Positions 1-10,830 of a stretch of 64,000 nucleotides of DNA are shown one piece after another. Source of the stretch: Medicago truncatula (Eukaryota; Streptophyta; Magnoliopsida; Fabales; Fabaceae); NCBI RefSeq assembly GCF_003473485.1, contig NC_053046.1, positions 5,900,001 to 5,964,000 on the forward strand, written 5' to 3'. The notes beneath the pieces were generated by a model that did no database searches, had not been told where the DNA came from, and was given only the letters and a program-made list of their open reading frames with translations. Position 1 is the first letter of the stretch. Every line of letters starts with the position of its first letter. Position numbers and translations under genes: made by a program.

Positions 1-502
1 CTAAGTCTTGAACAGTTGGCTGATATGCACATGTATGAGTCTTGTAAATCATGAGAATTATCTATTTATTTTTCGGTTGAGGAAATGAAATTCGACTTTT
101 ATTCATAAATATTAGGATCAAAAGAAATTTCCATTATGTGTCGGGTCCAAATTTTTGTTTGATATAGATGTGTCGGGTCCAACTTGAAAGTTAGTAGAAT
201 GTTGACCTTAGAAGATTTCAAAACATTCCTACCATTAAAATCGTAGTTCATTAAACCTCTTTTTACACGTAAAATAAGTATTTTGAATAAAATTCAAGTA
301 TTATTTCTGCCTGATCCTCAAATCAAAATCAAAGAAAGTAATAGTAGTATCAACAACTTCTAGATTTTTAGTATGGGAATAATCGCTAGTCGCTACCACG
401 ATATATATAATTTTCATAAACTTTGAGACCCTATATAGACACATGCATTCATGGTCTTATTTGTCTCAAAATTCATCACCAACAAATACTTCAACTCTAA
501 AC
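1..502 (+). promoter_or_regulatory. Upstream region of the P450 gene
   Basis: AT-rich, with no coding potential that I can support. A TATA-like CTATATAGAC lies at 431-440, which would place transcription start near 465 and leave a short leader before the ATG at 503. A short direct repeat with core tgtcgggtccaa occurs near 138-150 and 171-182. Nothing else is recognised. Confidence 0.45.
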
Positions 503-2127
503 ATGGAACAAAACTTCCTTCTCTACATCATTTTCTCTTTCATTTTGCTAATCACTATAAAACTACTATTCTTCTCCAGAAGATTCAAAAAACTTCCACC
601 ATGCCCACCTTCTTTTCCCATAATTGGCAACCTCCATCTACTTAAACAACCAATTCACCGCTACTTTCATGACCTATCCCAAAAATACGGTCCAATTTTC
701 ACACTTAAATTCGGGTCTCAATTTGTAGCTGTTGTTTCATCAGCATCCATTGCTGAAGAATGTTTCACCAAAAACGACGTAATTTTCGCAAACCGTTTAA
801 CCTCTATCAAAACCAAGTATCTTGGCTTCAACAATACAAACATTATTACCTCGTCCTATGGAGATCATTGGCGCAACTTACGTCGTATAAGCTCGATTGA
901 AATACTCTCCACTCATCGTCTCAACTCCTTTTCCGAAATCCGAAAAGACGAGAATATGAGATTGATTCAAAAGCTTAGTGAGAATTCTCACAAAGATTTC
1001 ACAAAAGTTGAGCTTAGACCCTTGTTTGCTGAGCTAACATTTAACATAATCATGAGAATGGTTTGTGGAAAACGTTTTTATGGGAATGAATCTCATGATG
1101 CAAAAAATTTTAGAGATGTCATGAATGAGGTGCAACAGTTTGGGTTAGGGTCTAACCTAGGTGATTTTATTCCTTTATTTAGATGGTTTGATTTTAGTGG
1201 TTACCATAAGAAGATAAAAATGGTTGGGGAGAAGATGGATGCACTTTTCCAAGGACTTCTTGATGATAATCGTAATAATAGAAAGGAAAATAAGAATACC
1301 ATGATTGATCACCTACTTTCCTTACAAGAATCACAACCTGATTATTACAGCGACCAAATTATCAAAGGGCTTATTATGGTTAGTCACTTATCATTACTCT
1401 TTAGTCCTTTTAAATAATCAATTTTTTTATTAAAGTTAAAAAAATGATGTGGATATTCAATAATAATTAAGCATTATCATATAATTACATAGAATGTTTC
1501 TTGTTTGTTTTGCAGTCATTGATATTTGCTGGAACAGAAACCTCTGCTACAACATTAGAATGGGCTATGTCTAATTTGTTAAACCATCCAGAGGTAGTAG
1601 AAAAAGAAAAGATTGAATTGGATAATCACATTGGACAAGAGCACTTAATTGAGGAAGTTGAAGCTACCAAATTAAAGTACCTTCAAAATATTATCTCTGA
1701 GACTTTACGGTTGCATCCAGCAGCACCAATGTTGTTACCACATTTATCAACTAAAGCTTGCACTGTAGGAGGCTATGATGTGCCTCAAAACACCATGTTG
1801 ATGGTGAATGCTTGGGCTATTCATAGAGACCCTAATTTGTGGGCTGACCCTATGAGCTTTAAGCCCGAGAGGTTTGAGGATGGTCATCAAGGAGACAAAC
1901 ATGGGTTTATTCCTTTTGGGATGGGGAGGAGGGCTTGTCCTGGGTCGGGCTTAGCCCTGAGAACTTTGAGCTTGACTTTGGGATCTTTGATTCAATGCTT
2001 TGAATGGAAAAGGATTGGCAAGGAAGGAGTTGATATGACTGAAGGACGTGGAACTCTGTTGCCTATGGCCATTCCATTGGAGGCACAATGCAAAGCTCGT
2101 CCAATAATCAATAAGCTTTTCTCTTAA
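503..2127 (+). CDS. CYP81E: Cytochrome P450, CYP81E-like (isoflavone hydroxylase type)
   Basis: Two exons, 503-1378 and 1516-2127, give 495 aa. The 137-bp intron is phase 0 with GT-AG borders and joins GLIM to SLIFAGTETSA, exactly the length of the CYP81E I-helix region. Visible are an N-terminal membrane anchor (about residues 4-22), a Pro-rich hinge (KLPPCPPSFPIIGN), the I-helix AGTETSATT, the K-helix ETLRLHP, the PERF motif (FKPERF) and the haem loop FGMGRRACPG with Cys near 433. The usual family length is about 500 aa. An in-frame upstream ATG at 443 exists, but the hydrophobic anchor follows the ATG at 503, so I start there. Known CYP81E enzymes hydroxylate isoflavones at 2' or 3' on the ER membrane with NADPH-P450 reductase. 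The substrate here is inferred from family alone; other CYP81 roles (D, F or H types) remain possible. Confidence 0.93.
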
Positions 2128-2826
2128 TAATTGTGTGTTTGCTAAAGATTCAAATTGATAAGAACCTTATGAATAATGTTGTAGAAGTTGAAAAAATATT
2201 ATTTGGTGTGTACTACGCTATTCCATTGTTTATTTTTTATTTATTGAAAAATAAATACTTTCAAAAGCTGAAGAAGCTTTTCTAGATCTATACAAGATGT
2301 TACGGCAATGATATCAATTATAAGCATTTTAGGCGTTGAAAATTAAGGCAATGACATCACGAAAAATTGTAGCACTATGAAACTCCTTTAAAGATTCAAC
2401 ATAACATATAAACATAATTTATACAGAGATAAGCAACCGGACAACAAGTTCCGTCGCTACAACAAAAACTGTAGTCCCACCAAACACAGTGACCGTCTCT
2501 TACAAACACCAAATGAACAAACATACAAACAAGCATGATTCAAGAGAGTCCGTTTTATCCAGCAAGATCTAGGTGCTCTCGCTCCTATTAGGCTTAGACG
2601 ACACATAGTCCTGCTAACAAATCACAACTCATCATATGTATGATTTGATTTGATTCAATAATATAAAGCACTGACACTCCTTAGATTATACGTGTCCCGG
2701 TGTCCGACACGACACCGACACTTGTAGTTAGATTAAATTATATGATTTTTTCAAATTATTAGTTGTGTCCGTGTCGTGTCCGTGTCCGTATATAATAACT
2801 AATAGGGCAGGGCTATTAATATACCA
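2128..2826. other. Intergenic, with a GTGTCC-rich inverted repeat
   Basis: Between the convergent P450 and MEE59-like genes. At about 2692-2792 there is a GC-richer stretch in which tgtccgacacgacaccgacac is mirrored by gtgtccgtgtcgtgtccgtg after about 45 bp of AT-rich spacer. This fold-back looks like a small repeat or MITE fragment. The remainder presumably holds the two 3' UTRs; I see no further gene. Confidence 0.4.
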
Positions 2827-3436
2827 CTATACCATATGTTGATGATTAAGGTTGGGAACCCAGTCATTTGTGGCAGGGTTGCTTTTATAACCTCTAAATT
2901 GGGTTTCACCGTGGCTTGCAGGTAACTGAATCCCATATTCACCTTCATCTCCATCTTTAACCGCTTTTATAAACCCACTTCCTGTCTATTTTCATTTCAA
3001 CAACAAAAAAACTAAAAACCAAAAATTGCAAAAAAATATTAAAAAACGAAAAAAGAGGGCATAAATATAAATATAGAAACAGAGTAAAACCACGAACCGT
3101 GTGATGTTGTTTATCAATTGACAACAACTCTTGGTAATACTTTGTTTCCACAAACTCATCTTGTGTATCCACTAATCCCTTTGAGGAAAGTATAGTTTGA
3201 GAATTTGATTGAAGAGATTGAAGTTTTTCAAGCTCTTGTATGTTGTGTGAAGGAAAAGTGGAGTCAACGAGGTTTTGTTGTGTTTCAGGTTCGCTTCTGT
3301 TGGGTTTGATGGGTCGTTTTGGTGTTAAAGCATCAAATTGAGCTTTGATTTGATTAGTGATCTTGATTTGTTCCTCGGTGTTCAAAACCTCGTCACTTCG
3401 ACTTGGTTTTGTAGTAGTTTTCAAGTGTCCTACCAT
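2827..3436 (-). CDS. MEE59: MEE59-like plant-specific small protein
   Basis: Two exons read on the minus strand, 3436-3094 and 2981-2827, give about 165 aa. Exon 1 carries FDALTPKRPIKPNRSEPE and EFVETKYYQELLSIDKQHHT. Exon 2 carries SGFIKAVKDGDEGEYGIQLP and NPATNDWVPN, then a stop. The first ATG of the open frame is at 3436 (MVGHLKTT); the frame extends further upstream without an ATG. The acceptor after 2982 is clear. The donor at 3093 is the one that keeps frame, but it is a weak site, so a few residues around the junction (TVR-SGF) are uncertain. No signal peptide or membrane segment is seen. The match to Arabidopsis MEE59 (maternal effect embryo arrest 59) is from memory of the KRPxKPNRSEP and NDWVP motifs. 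Molecular function is unknown. Confidence 0.7.
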
Positions 3437-3497
3437 GATGTTGTTTTTTGGGTCTATACTGAATGAGGCCAAAGTGGTGTTGGAGGATTAGTACTAG

Positions 3498-3505
3498 AAT
3501 TTATA
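3498..3505 (-). promoter_or_regulatory. TATA box of the MEE59-like gene
   Basis: TATAAATT on the minus strand, about 62 bp before the ATG at 3436. This fits a transcription start near 3475 and supports the 3436 start over any upstream codon. The stretch 3506-3800 up to the MULE holds nothing else recognisable, so the transposon sits about 300 bp upstream of this TATA box. Confidence 0.5.
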
Positions 3506-3800
3506 GAGGGAGAAAGTGACAAAATAATAGTATTAGCTGATTAGTTGAGTAGGAAACTTAAACAAAACTATGGGCGTTGAAACTATGGATTTCGTATATG
3601 TAACTGGTTATTGTTGGTAAAAGGATAACATGGTGGTTAAATAAAATAGAAAATGCTTGTGGTTAAAAAAATAATTTTGTAACAAGAAATCCAAGAATGT
3701 CAACATGATCTATAGTGTTTAGAATGATAGCGTTTGTCGAGCATCAACTGTAGAAATGTAAGTTGGGTACATGTAAACAATACGCTCACATTAGTAAGAG

Positions 3801-4050
3801 GAATTTTTTTTTTGACCCTTTATTTAAAAAAAAATTCAGGTCCGATCCCCTTTTGAAATTTTTTTTCAAAATGACCCACTTTTAATTTTTTTTTTTTTGT
3901 CTTATTCGCCGTTCCCGCCATCTGAAACGGCAGGACTGGCCGGCGGTCTGACAGCCTTCGCGTCAGGCGGTGCATTTTTTTTTTTTCATTCCCGCCATTT
4001 GGACTGGCGGGACCCAATTTTTTTTTCTTTCGTTTTTTCTTTTTTTCAAA
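3801..4050 (+). repeat. Left terminal inverted repeat of the MULE
   Basis: Runs from the T-rich end through the GC-rich core (3905-4015) to a second T-rich run. It is mirrored by 6690-6943. The GC-rich core makes a sharp composition island in an AT-rich neighbourhood. Confidence 0.88.
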
Positions 4051-4154
4051 TTATAGTAATGATAAATAATAATTATAAATAAAAATATAGTAATGATAAT
4101 GATAATATATTTAAAAACACTAATTATTTTATTCATAAGAAATAAAAACAAAAA

Positions 4155-4907
4155 CTACTTTCTCCGCGGAAACCAATTACGCCAATGTAAACTATGACCT
4201 CCCGTAGCACATAATTTATCTTTTTTATTTCGTACGGGTCGTTGGTTTTGCTCTTGCTCTTCCTCGTGTTCTTCCTGTTCCACATCCTCGTCAAGAATTT
4301 CAACATCATCATTAGTTTCCATAGCGACTTCATTTTGCACTTGTGAAGCTGAGTTGGTCCAGATTTCATTAACGAAGTCATCGTCATTAAACCCTGCTGC
4401 CAGATTTTCTATGGTATTAGTTTGTGAATTTGGTCATTGAGGTGCGTAGCTTGTTTGGGGGTAGTTTACAAAGTGTGGAGGGGTTGGTAGGTTGAACGAG
4501 GAGTATTGTGATTGGTCTGGATAACTAGTTTGTGTGGTGTGTTGAGTTGGATTGAAATCATCAAATGAATAGTTTGATATTCGAGAGCTTTCTCCATGAT
4601 GACTTTGTTGAGAATAGCTTGGATATGGGATTGGGGTGTTATGTAAGATTTGGTTTGTGGGTTGTGGCGGTGATTGGTAAGGTTGGTTGTAGTTGTAGTT
4701 GGTGGATGGGTTAAAGGTTTGGTCAAAGTTAGTGGGTGGAGGTGTCATGAATTGGTTATATGGTGGAAGTGTTTTTGACCACATATTTTCATCTGGCACC
4801 GTATAAGTTTCTGGCACTGCAGGATAGTCACGTGACAATCCTGGTAAAATTCTTGCACATGCTTGCCTTGGGTTTGACAATAATACTTCTCTATAAAGCC
4901 ACACAAT
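4155..4907 (-). pseudogene. Antisense MULE gene remnant, C-terminal part of an N/Q/P-rich acidic-tailed protein
   Basis: One minus-strand frame runs from about 4907 to a stop at 4155 with a single internal TGA near 4434. The upper part is rich in Pro, Asn, Gln, Tyr and Ser (for example TFNPSTNYNYNQPYQSPP). The lower part is strongly acidic (DDVEILDEDVEQEEHEEE), followed by RPVRNKKDKLCATGGH and a basic end. There is no ATG at its 5' edge; the frame simply begins where the transposase frame begins on the other strand. This composition resembles the tails of the plant-mobile-domain (PMD, 'phosphatase 7 long form') proteins that travel with MULEs. That link is an inference, because the PMD domain itself is absent. 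Confidence 0.45.
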
Positions 4908-4922
4908 TGCACATCGACTTTA

Positions 4923-6552
4923 ATGTCGCAGGATCATCGCAAGCTCAACTACAAGCTTATAAGCCAAAGCATCAAAACACTTGTGCATGCGGATGCCTCG
5001 GTAACGCCAAAATTGATCATTGCGCACATTAAAGAAAAGTTTAACTACACAACCACGTATCGAAAGGCGTGGTTAGCAAAGAACGCTGCCATCGAATCTA
5101 TTTACGGCAAATGGGAGGAATCATATAATGATCTTCCGCAATGGTTGAATGTGATGAAGGAGACAATGCCAGGGACCGTCTTCGATTTAAAAATGCAAAT
5201 TGGCGAGAATGGAGAGACACAATTTCATCGTCTATTTTGGGCCTTCGATCCATGCATCCATGGGTTTAAGTATTGCAAACCAGTTGTCCATGTCGACGGG
5301 ACGTGGTTGTATGGCAAGTACAAAGGAACATTGTTGCTTGCGGTAGCACAAGGTGGAAACAACAAAACGATTCCAATCGCCTTTGCACTTGTCGAAGGTG
5401 AGACAAAGGAGGGCTGGAGTTTTTTTTTGAAAAATCTAAGAAGGCACGTCACAAAGGGAATATCTGTCTGCATGGTCTCCGACAGACATGAATCAATTAA
5501 AAGCGCATTCAATGACCCAAGGAATGGTTGGCAAGCAACTGGTTCAGCTCATGTGTACTGCATTCGACACATTAAGCAGAATTTCATGAGGACAATCAAG
5601 GATGGAGATCTTAAGGATGTTGTCAATAATATGGGTAAGAATATTATGTTACAGTTTTTTTTATATCGTGCTATTATTAAATAGGTTCACTATCTAACTA
5701 ATTGTTTTTTCTTAACATGCAGGATATGCCCTAAACGTACCCTTGTTCAATTACTATCGTGGTGTAATCCAGGAGGCAAATCAGCGTGCATTAGATTGGG
5801 TGGACAATATTCCGAAAGAAAAGTGGACTCAAGCATATGATGAGGGTCGACGATGGGGCCACATGACAAGCAACATCGTTGAGTCGTGGAACTCTGTGTT
5901 TAAGGGAACACGCAACCTACCTGTTACACCTATAGTTCAATCAACCTACTATAGGCTGTCATGTCTCTTTGCTGATAGGGCTTAAAAAGCGTTTGCAAGG
6001 GTAGGTTCCGGAGATTTGTTCAGTGAATATTGCCAAAATGCGATTCAGGATGACATTGTTAAGTCCAACACCCATCATGTCGAACAGTTTGACCGAGAAA
6101 GGTATACCTTCTCAGTCCGTGAGACCATCAACTACAGGGAGGGAAGGCCAATGGGAACTTTCAAAGTGGACCTACGAGCGGGGTGGTGTGATTGTGGGAA
6201 ATTTCAAGCTTTACATTTTCCATGTTCTCATGTCATAGCCGCGTGTTCTTCATTTCGCCATGACTACACAACCCTTATTCCACCTGTGTTCAAAAACGAG
6301 AGTGTTTACTCCATCTACAACACAGCCTTCAAAGTAGTCCACGACAAGAGTTATTGGCTTCCATACGACGGTCCCGTGCTTTGCCATAATCCAAACATGC
6401 GAAGACTAAAGAAAGGTCGACCCAATAGTACCCGCATAAGGACTGAAATGGACGAGGAGGTGGTGGAGAGGACTCCGACACCGAGACGGTGTGGGTTGTG
6501 TCGGCATACCGGTCATATTAGGAGAAATTGTCCGAGTTTAAATAATCGGTAG
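4923..6552 (+). pseudogene. MULE transposase (mudrA-type), broken
   Basis: Exon 4923-5634 and exon 5723-6552 are joined across a phase-1 GT-AG intron. The order of parts is the conserved start MSQDHRKL and KFNYTTTYRKAWLAK, then the MULE catalytic core (HVDGTWLYGKYKGTLLLAVA, CMVSDRHESI), the SWIM zinc finger CDCGKFQALHFPCSH near 6190-6240, and a C-terminal zinc knuckle CGLCRHTGHIRRNC near 6490-6530. One in-frame TAA lies at 5983-5985 in the second exon. The N-terminal MULE domain found in full mudrA proteins is missing, although a few in-frame residues before the ATG (KPHNCTSTL) still resemble the family. It is an ordinary plant MULE transposase, now inactive by sequence. Confidence 0.9.
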
Positions 6553-6689
6553 TTAATAATGTTATGTATTATGTGTTCAAATAAATTAATATATTTTTAT
6601 CTATCATTATTATTTGTTGTGTTTTAATGTAAAAAAATGCTATTTGTTCAAAAAAAAAAATGTAAAACAATGCTGCCAAAAAAAAGAAA

Positions 6690-6943
6690 AAACGAAAAAA
6701 AAAATATAAATTGGGTCCCGCTAGTCCAAATGGCGGGAATGAAAAAAAAATTTAAAAAAAAAACGCACCGCCTGACGCGACGGCTGTCAGAACGCCGGCC
6801 AATCCCGCCGTTTCAGATGGCGGGAACGGCGAATAAGACAAAAAAAAAAAAAAAAAACCAAAAGTGGGTCATTTTGAAAAAAAAATTCAAAAGAGGGTCA
6901 GACCTGTATTTTTTTTTAAGTAAAGGGTCAGAAAAAAAAAATC
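6690..6943 (-). repeat. Right terminal inverted repeat of the MULE
   Basis: Reverse complement of the left end, with the same CCCGCCATTTGGACT and CGCCGTTCCCGCCATCTGAAACGG blocks and T-rich spacers. It ends at 6943, directly before the 9-bp duplication 6944-6952. Confidence 0.88.
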
Positions 6944-7651
6944 AAGTAAGAGAGCAAGACGGAGAGGTATTGGAAGGATAGATACTCATACTCTCTCCAA
7001 TGCATGTGTGATGAATTGAACTTTTTATAGAGCGGTGTGCCATCAATGTCAAACTTTGTCTTTGGTTACTCGCGGGAGAAATTTTGAAGAGAAGAAAGGA
7101 TTCAAGGTATGCTGACTTGATCCATTAGTCGTGACTGGTTCAACGATATACTTGAGTTTCATGTGCGTCACCAATCTAGAACACAACACATAAAAATAAT
7201 ATCCAACACTCTTCCATATATGGCTAGGATTTGATGGTCAAATGTCCTATTTTTATTTATTCTTTTCTTTCTTATATATATTCACAACAAATAGCAATTC
7301 TTTAAAAGTAAAAAGCTTCAAATAAAGTTTTACAATAGCATGAGTACAATTCCATTGGTAGTTTGGTAGCTGCAAAAACGTTGTTGATATATAGAAGTAT
7401 GAATTCAAATTTGATGAGATTCTCTACTTCTCTGTAATTAATAAGATATGTGTCTAATCACTGAATTACCTAAAAAAAAGTTCCATAATGAAAGAATAGG
7501 CGTCTCATTTACATGATAGCCATTTTTTATATAATATTCTATTATGTTCTAATCTTTTTTGTGGTTAATGGATTTGACAAAAAGTTAAATACACAAAAGA
7601 AGAAAGAAAAAAAAAAACTGAGGTCTAAATCTAATTATAATATTTTTTTTA

Positions 7652-7837
7652 GAGGAATGATATTTTGACAACCAAAATCAAACAATTTTAGTGACTACCT
7701 TTTTTCCTCTCTTCTTATTGGATAATAACAATAGAGAAATAAAAAGAAAGAGAGAGAATAAAAGTACAATGAAAGTATGAGAGAGAAAGTTGTCACAAAA
7801 ATCATTTAAAAATGGTTATTCAAATATTATTTCTCAT
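7652..7837. mobile_element. Small MITE with about 45-bp inverted ends
   Basis: The left end gaggaatgatattttgac and the following 27 bp (to ttagtgac) are mirrored by the right end (gtcacaaaaatcatt to atttctc) with a few mismatches. The centre is purine-rich (gagaga runs). The flanking TTA on both sides would fit a Tourist-type insertion, but the exact edge is uncertain by a base or two. Confidence 0.5.
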
Positions 7838-8164
7838 TAAAAAAGTACTACAAAGCTAAGGTCAGCAGTGAGTCCAGATCTTCAAGCCAGCATCTAAAGG
7901 TGCTCCTTCATTACAAATCAATTTGTGCAAACATTCACTTCCCTCAACTCAAAGTAAAGTGTGGTTAAAGTCTAAATTGTTATTATCAAATTTTAAGTAT
8001 TTTCAATTTCAGTCACAAATTAACTTTTTTTGAGAGGGTCAAAAATTAACTTGTCGCGTTTGAATACTAAATCATACTCCTTTAATATAGCCTCTAATGG
8101 CCAGCAAATTTTGCAAACAAATAAGTTATTATTCTACATTTCATTGTACTAGAATGATATATTG

Positions 8165-8304
8165 CATCCCCGTGAGCTTAACTCAGTTGGTAGGGATATT
8201 GCATATTATATGCAGGGGCCGGGTTCGAACCCCGGACATTCCACTTCTCCACAATTTAATTGTGTGAGCTCTAACTACTAGGCTACTTGATAAAAAAAAA
8301 AATT
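8165..8304 (+). mobile_element. tRNA-derived SINE, copy 1
   Basis: The head contains a pol III A-box-like GTGAGCTTAACTCAGTTGG and a perfect B box GGTTCGAACCC. The body ends gctctaactactaggctact and then an A-run. An 8-bp duplication atatattg flanks it (8157-8164 and 8305-8312). Two more copies of the same family occur at 16131-16262 and 39870-39988. It is not a tRNA gene: the acceptor stem does not close and the anticodon arm is not formed. Confidence 0.8.
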
Positions 8305-9688
8305 ATATATTGTATTTCGGGTTTATTATAAGTCATGCAAACTTCATTCAACTATAAAATAAAATAAAATACATTGTATCATGAAAACTATATGCAGCAA
8401 ATGTTGATAACATTAAAAAGTGTGTTTGTATGCGGAAATATTTTGAGGCAATGTAATTTTTTAAAAGAATTTAAAAGTTTTATGTGTAAATTACATTATT
8501 TGGATGATTAATTTGGTGAATTATCAAATGGTGAGAATTTACAAAGTATTTAATTCAAAGTAGATTTAGAAAATTGCAAATGACACTTGAAAACTAGGAA
8601 TTTGAAATCCTTCTAGCTCTTATCTTTTTCAAATATTGCATATAACCCATAAAATTTCAAAATTGTGAACTGCTCTTCCCATTTTTTCCAATTTCAAAAT
8701 TGACCCAAAACTTTTAAAATTTATAAATGTAGCCCAAAAATGTTAACAATGATTTTTGTTACTCTATCTAAACAAAAACTTTTAGAAATGAAGATAATTC
8801 ATTTAAATTGAATAAAATGCTAAATTCTCTAAAAATTTCAATCAACTCATCCAAGCACACACTAACTTTTCAAGAGCATGTTATTCTTGGCCACCATCAT
8901 CACATAATTGAATTCTTTGCAATCTATGTGCTTACAAATTTGTAGTATTAATTGAATTCGAACTACTCATTTTAAGTTGTATTGTAAAAGCTTATTTGAT
9001 ATTAGAAAATAGATCTTTCAATCTTGATTCAACAACTATTCTTCTTTTAGTCTAAAGAATCTGGATCTCATGTAGGTATGAATAGCACTTTGATTACCTG
9101 CGTATTTCGGGTCATCTATTGATTGTAAAAAACTGATTTTGTTCGGGCTTCTTGAAGTGTTATGTGCAAGAATTTGCATCCAATGCCAAAAAAGATCCTA
9201 GATCCATACTTGCCAAAAAAAATTGTGATAATAGAAAGTGTTTACTGTTTATGAGAAGACGGTTTGTTTAGGTAGCATCGATGCTATGTTGTAATTACAA
9301 AGATAAAATGCCAACAATATAGATGCCAAATTTTTATTTTATTTTTGTATATACATAGATCCCTTTTTTCATACGCAATAACTATAGACACCTAAATATT
9401 GTATAGACAACAGTTTACACTATCTATAGATAAATTATGTACAGAGCTGATCTATTATCTGCTCAAAAAATAAAAAATAAAGCTGATCTGTTATACGAAC
9501 CCATATGTAAACTACACATTTTATAGTCAGAACTGAAAAGAAATTGTTCTATATGCCCTTCATATTTGCTCAATAGCTCTTCAATAAACCGGAATGTATC
9601 TTTTGATGACACGAACATATCATAAGATATGTTTTGATCGACTTTTTTTCATCGGAAGCTATTTTTCGGTCGGCATTTTTTCACTGTA

Positions 9689-9949
9689 TTAATGACCTGG
9701 GCCTTTTTCACTGGGCCCTGAAGTCATAGTATGGACTTGGCCACCAATCAAAACCCTGAAAACATTGTTGGCCTTCTCTTTCATGATCTTTAGCTCTTTG
9801 ATAGGTTCATCAATAACCTTTAACTTTAGTTCATTGATAGGTTCATCAATGGCCTTTACTTGGGAGGGATAGCCTCTACAATTTACTGTGTTTGGCCTTG
9901 TTACAGCCAACACGATGATAACTATTGGAAGTAAAATAGAAAGCTTCAT
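9689..9949 (-). CDS. PIP2-like: Secreted peptide precursor, PIP/PIP-like family (SGPS type)
   Basis: Single exon, 86 aa, starting at the ATG at 9949 (MKLSILLPIVIIVLAV). The open frame extends further upstream but contains no ATG there. It has a clear N-terminal signal peptide (about residues 1-24), a charged variable middle, and the C-terminal core SGPSEKGPGH as the last ten residues. This layout is that of PAMP-induced secreted peptide (PIP) precursors, whose mature peptide carries SGPSxxGxGH and is known in Arabidopsis to signal through the receptor kinase RLK7. The middle holds two near-copies of IDEPIxELK (residues around 38-57). A minus-strand TATA box lies about 45 bp upstream. The family call follows from the C-terminal motif; the receptor and stimulus here are inference. 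A CEP or IDA peptide is less likely because their end motifs differ. Confidence 0.83.
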   Translation of the reverse strand: MKLSILLPIVIIVLAVTRPNTVNCRGYPSQVKAIDEPINELKLKVIDEPIKELKIMKEKANNVFRVLIGGQVHTMTSGPSEKGPGH

Positions 9950-9990
9950 TCTTGAGTTGGCTTCAGCCGTATTCCTCAAGTGCTGGAAGT

Positions 9991-9997
9991 ATTTATA
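9991..9997 (-). promoter_or_regulatory. TATA box of the PIP-type peptide gene
   Basis: TATAAAT in the context GGGTATAAATAC on the minus strand, 42-48 bp before the ATG at 9949. It predicts a very short 5' UTR. Confidence 0.6.
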
Positions 9998-10359
9998 CCC
10001 AAATTAAAGGACCGTGTGGGGCTAAAAATATTACTTTGGCATCTTCAACGAGCAAGCCAAACCAATGGTCTTTAGTTTTTTAATTTAATGAACGGTGAAG
10101 GGCTTGTTAGGGTTTGGGGTGGGACCAATTAAGGTATATTTGAATGAATGTATGAGATATTTTGTAATAAACTAATAAAAGCTTTATAATATGTTATTGA
10201 TAGTTGTACTCTACTTTTTGTTTAGTTTTTTTCTTAACAAACCAAAATCAAATATATTAACAATAAAAAGCATCTCTTATAGTATAAGATATATCGGAGA
10301 GAAACACCAAAATCTTACAAATGATAATCAAGCAAGCCAAAATGAGAAGGAAAACAAAA

Positions 10360-10830
10360 GAGTTGTTAGCCAATGTTCAAACAAGAGAAAGGACTAAGTT
10401 GTCGGCCATGATAACGAAAAGCTAATTTAACGTATCTTTTCTTCAACCACCTATGGGATTGTAACTTGATTTTATCCAATAAATGATGAAGTCTTCCTTT
10501 TGGCTAAATATTCTATTAATCCGCTCTTTCCTTGTTACTCAAACACATTAAAACCAAAGTACGTACATAATAGATCGTCAAGCTTTGAAACACTTAAAGA
10601 TGCGAAGAGAAATCAATCCAACGACAAAGATGTTGACAAATGTTGCTAAAGAAGTTATAATCCAAAAAATAAGTGATTAGTTGATTCTATAGGACCACAT
10701 CCACTCACACAAAGTTCTAAGTCTTGATTAATGATATCTCACCTAAATAAGTTGTCTTGGCTAAGAAGCCGATTTCTGAGAAGACATCAAACAAACATCG
10801 ATACCTTCAAAGAAATGTCCTTATGCCAAA
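10360..10830 (-). pseudogene. Decayed L1-type LINE ORF2 fragment (zf-RVT end)
   Basis: Read on the minus strand, the stretch 10830-10640 gives WHKDISLKVSMFV, LLRNRL, DNLF and CVSGCGPIESTNHLFF. This is the zinc-binding reverse-transcriptase tail of plant L1 elements. Further on (10500-10380) there are pieces resembling LLDKIKLQSHRWLKK and LAFRYH in shifting frames. Several stops and frameshifts interrupt it, for example a stop after MFV and one after DNLFR. It matches the better-preserved LINE tail at 16416-17630 in domain order. No poly-A tail or target duplication could be defined. Confidence 0.65.

Larger units (their letters stand above)
3801..6943 (+). mobile_element. Mutator-like DNA transposon (MULE) with long TIRs
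   Basis: Both ends carry inverted repeats of about 250 bp that begin GAWTTTTTTTTTYTGACCC and hold a GC-rich core with CGCCGTTCCCGCCATCTGAAACGG. The flanks show a 9-bp target duplication, tagtaagag (3792-3800) and aagtaagag (6944-6952), matching at 8 of 9 bases, typical of the Mutator superfamily. The interior holds a mudrA-type transposase on the plus strand and a divergent antisense reading frame on the minus strand; their 5' ends abut near 4895-4923. The element is not autonomous as it stands, because the transposase has an in-frame stop and both genes lack their 5' parts. The TIRs still agree at roughly 90% by eye, so the insertion is old but recognisable. Confidence 0.92.
6953..9688. other. 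Gene-free, AT-rich stretch with small repeats
   Basis: Holds a MITE-like element (7652-7837) and a tRNA-derived SINE (8165-8304), listed separately. The rest (6953-7650 and 8313-9688) shows no open frame with protein-like composition, no tRNA and no clear repeat structure. Confidence 0.5.

Noticed and set aside
8165-8304. Possible tRNA gene (B box and A box)
   Set aside because: No closed cloverleaf. It has a 3' body, an A-run and a target duplication, so it is a SINE.
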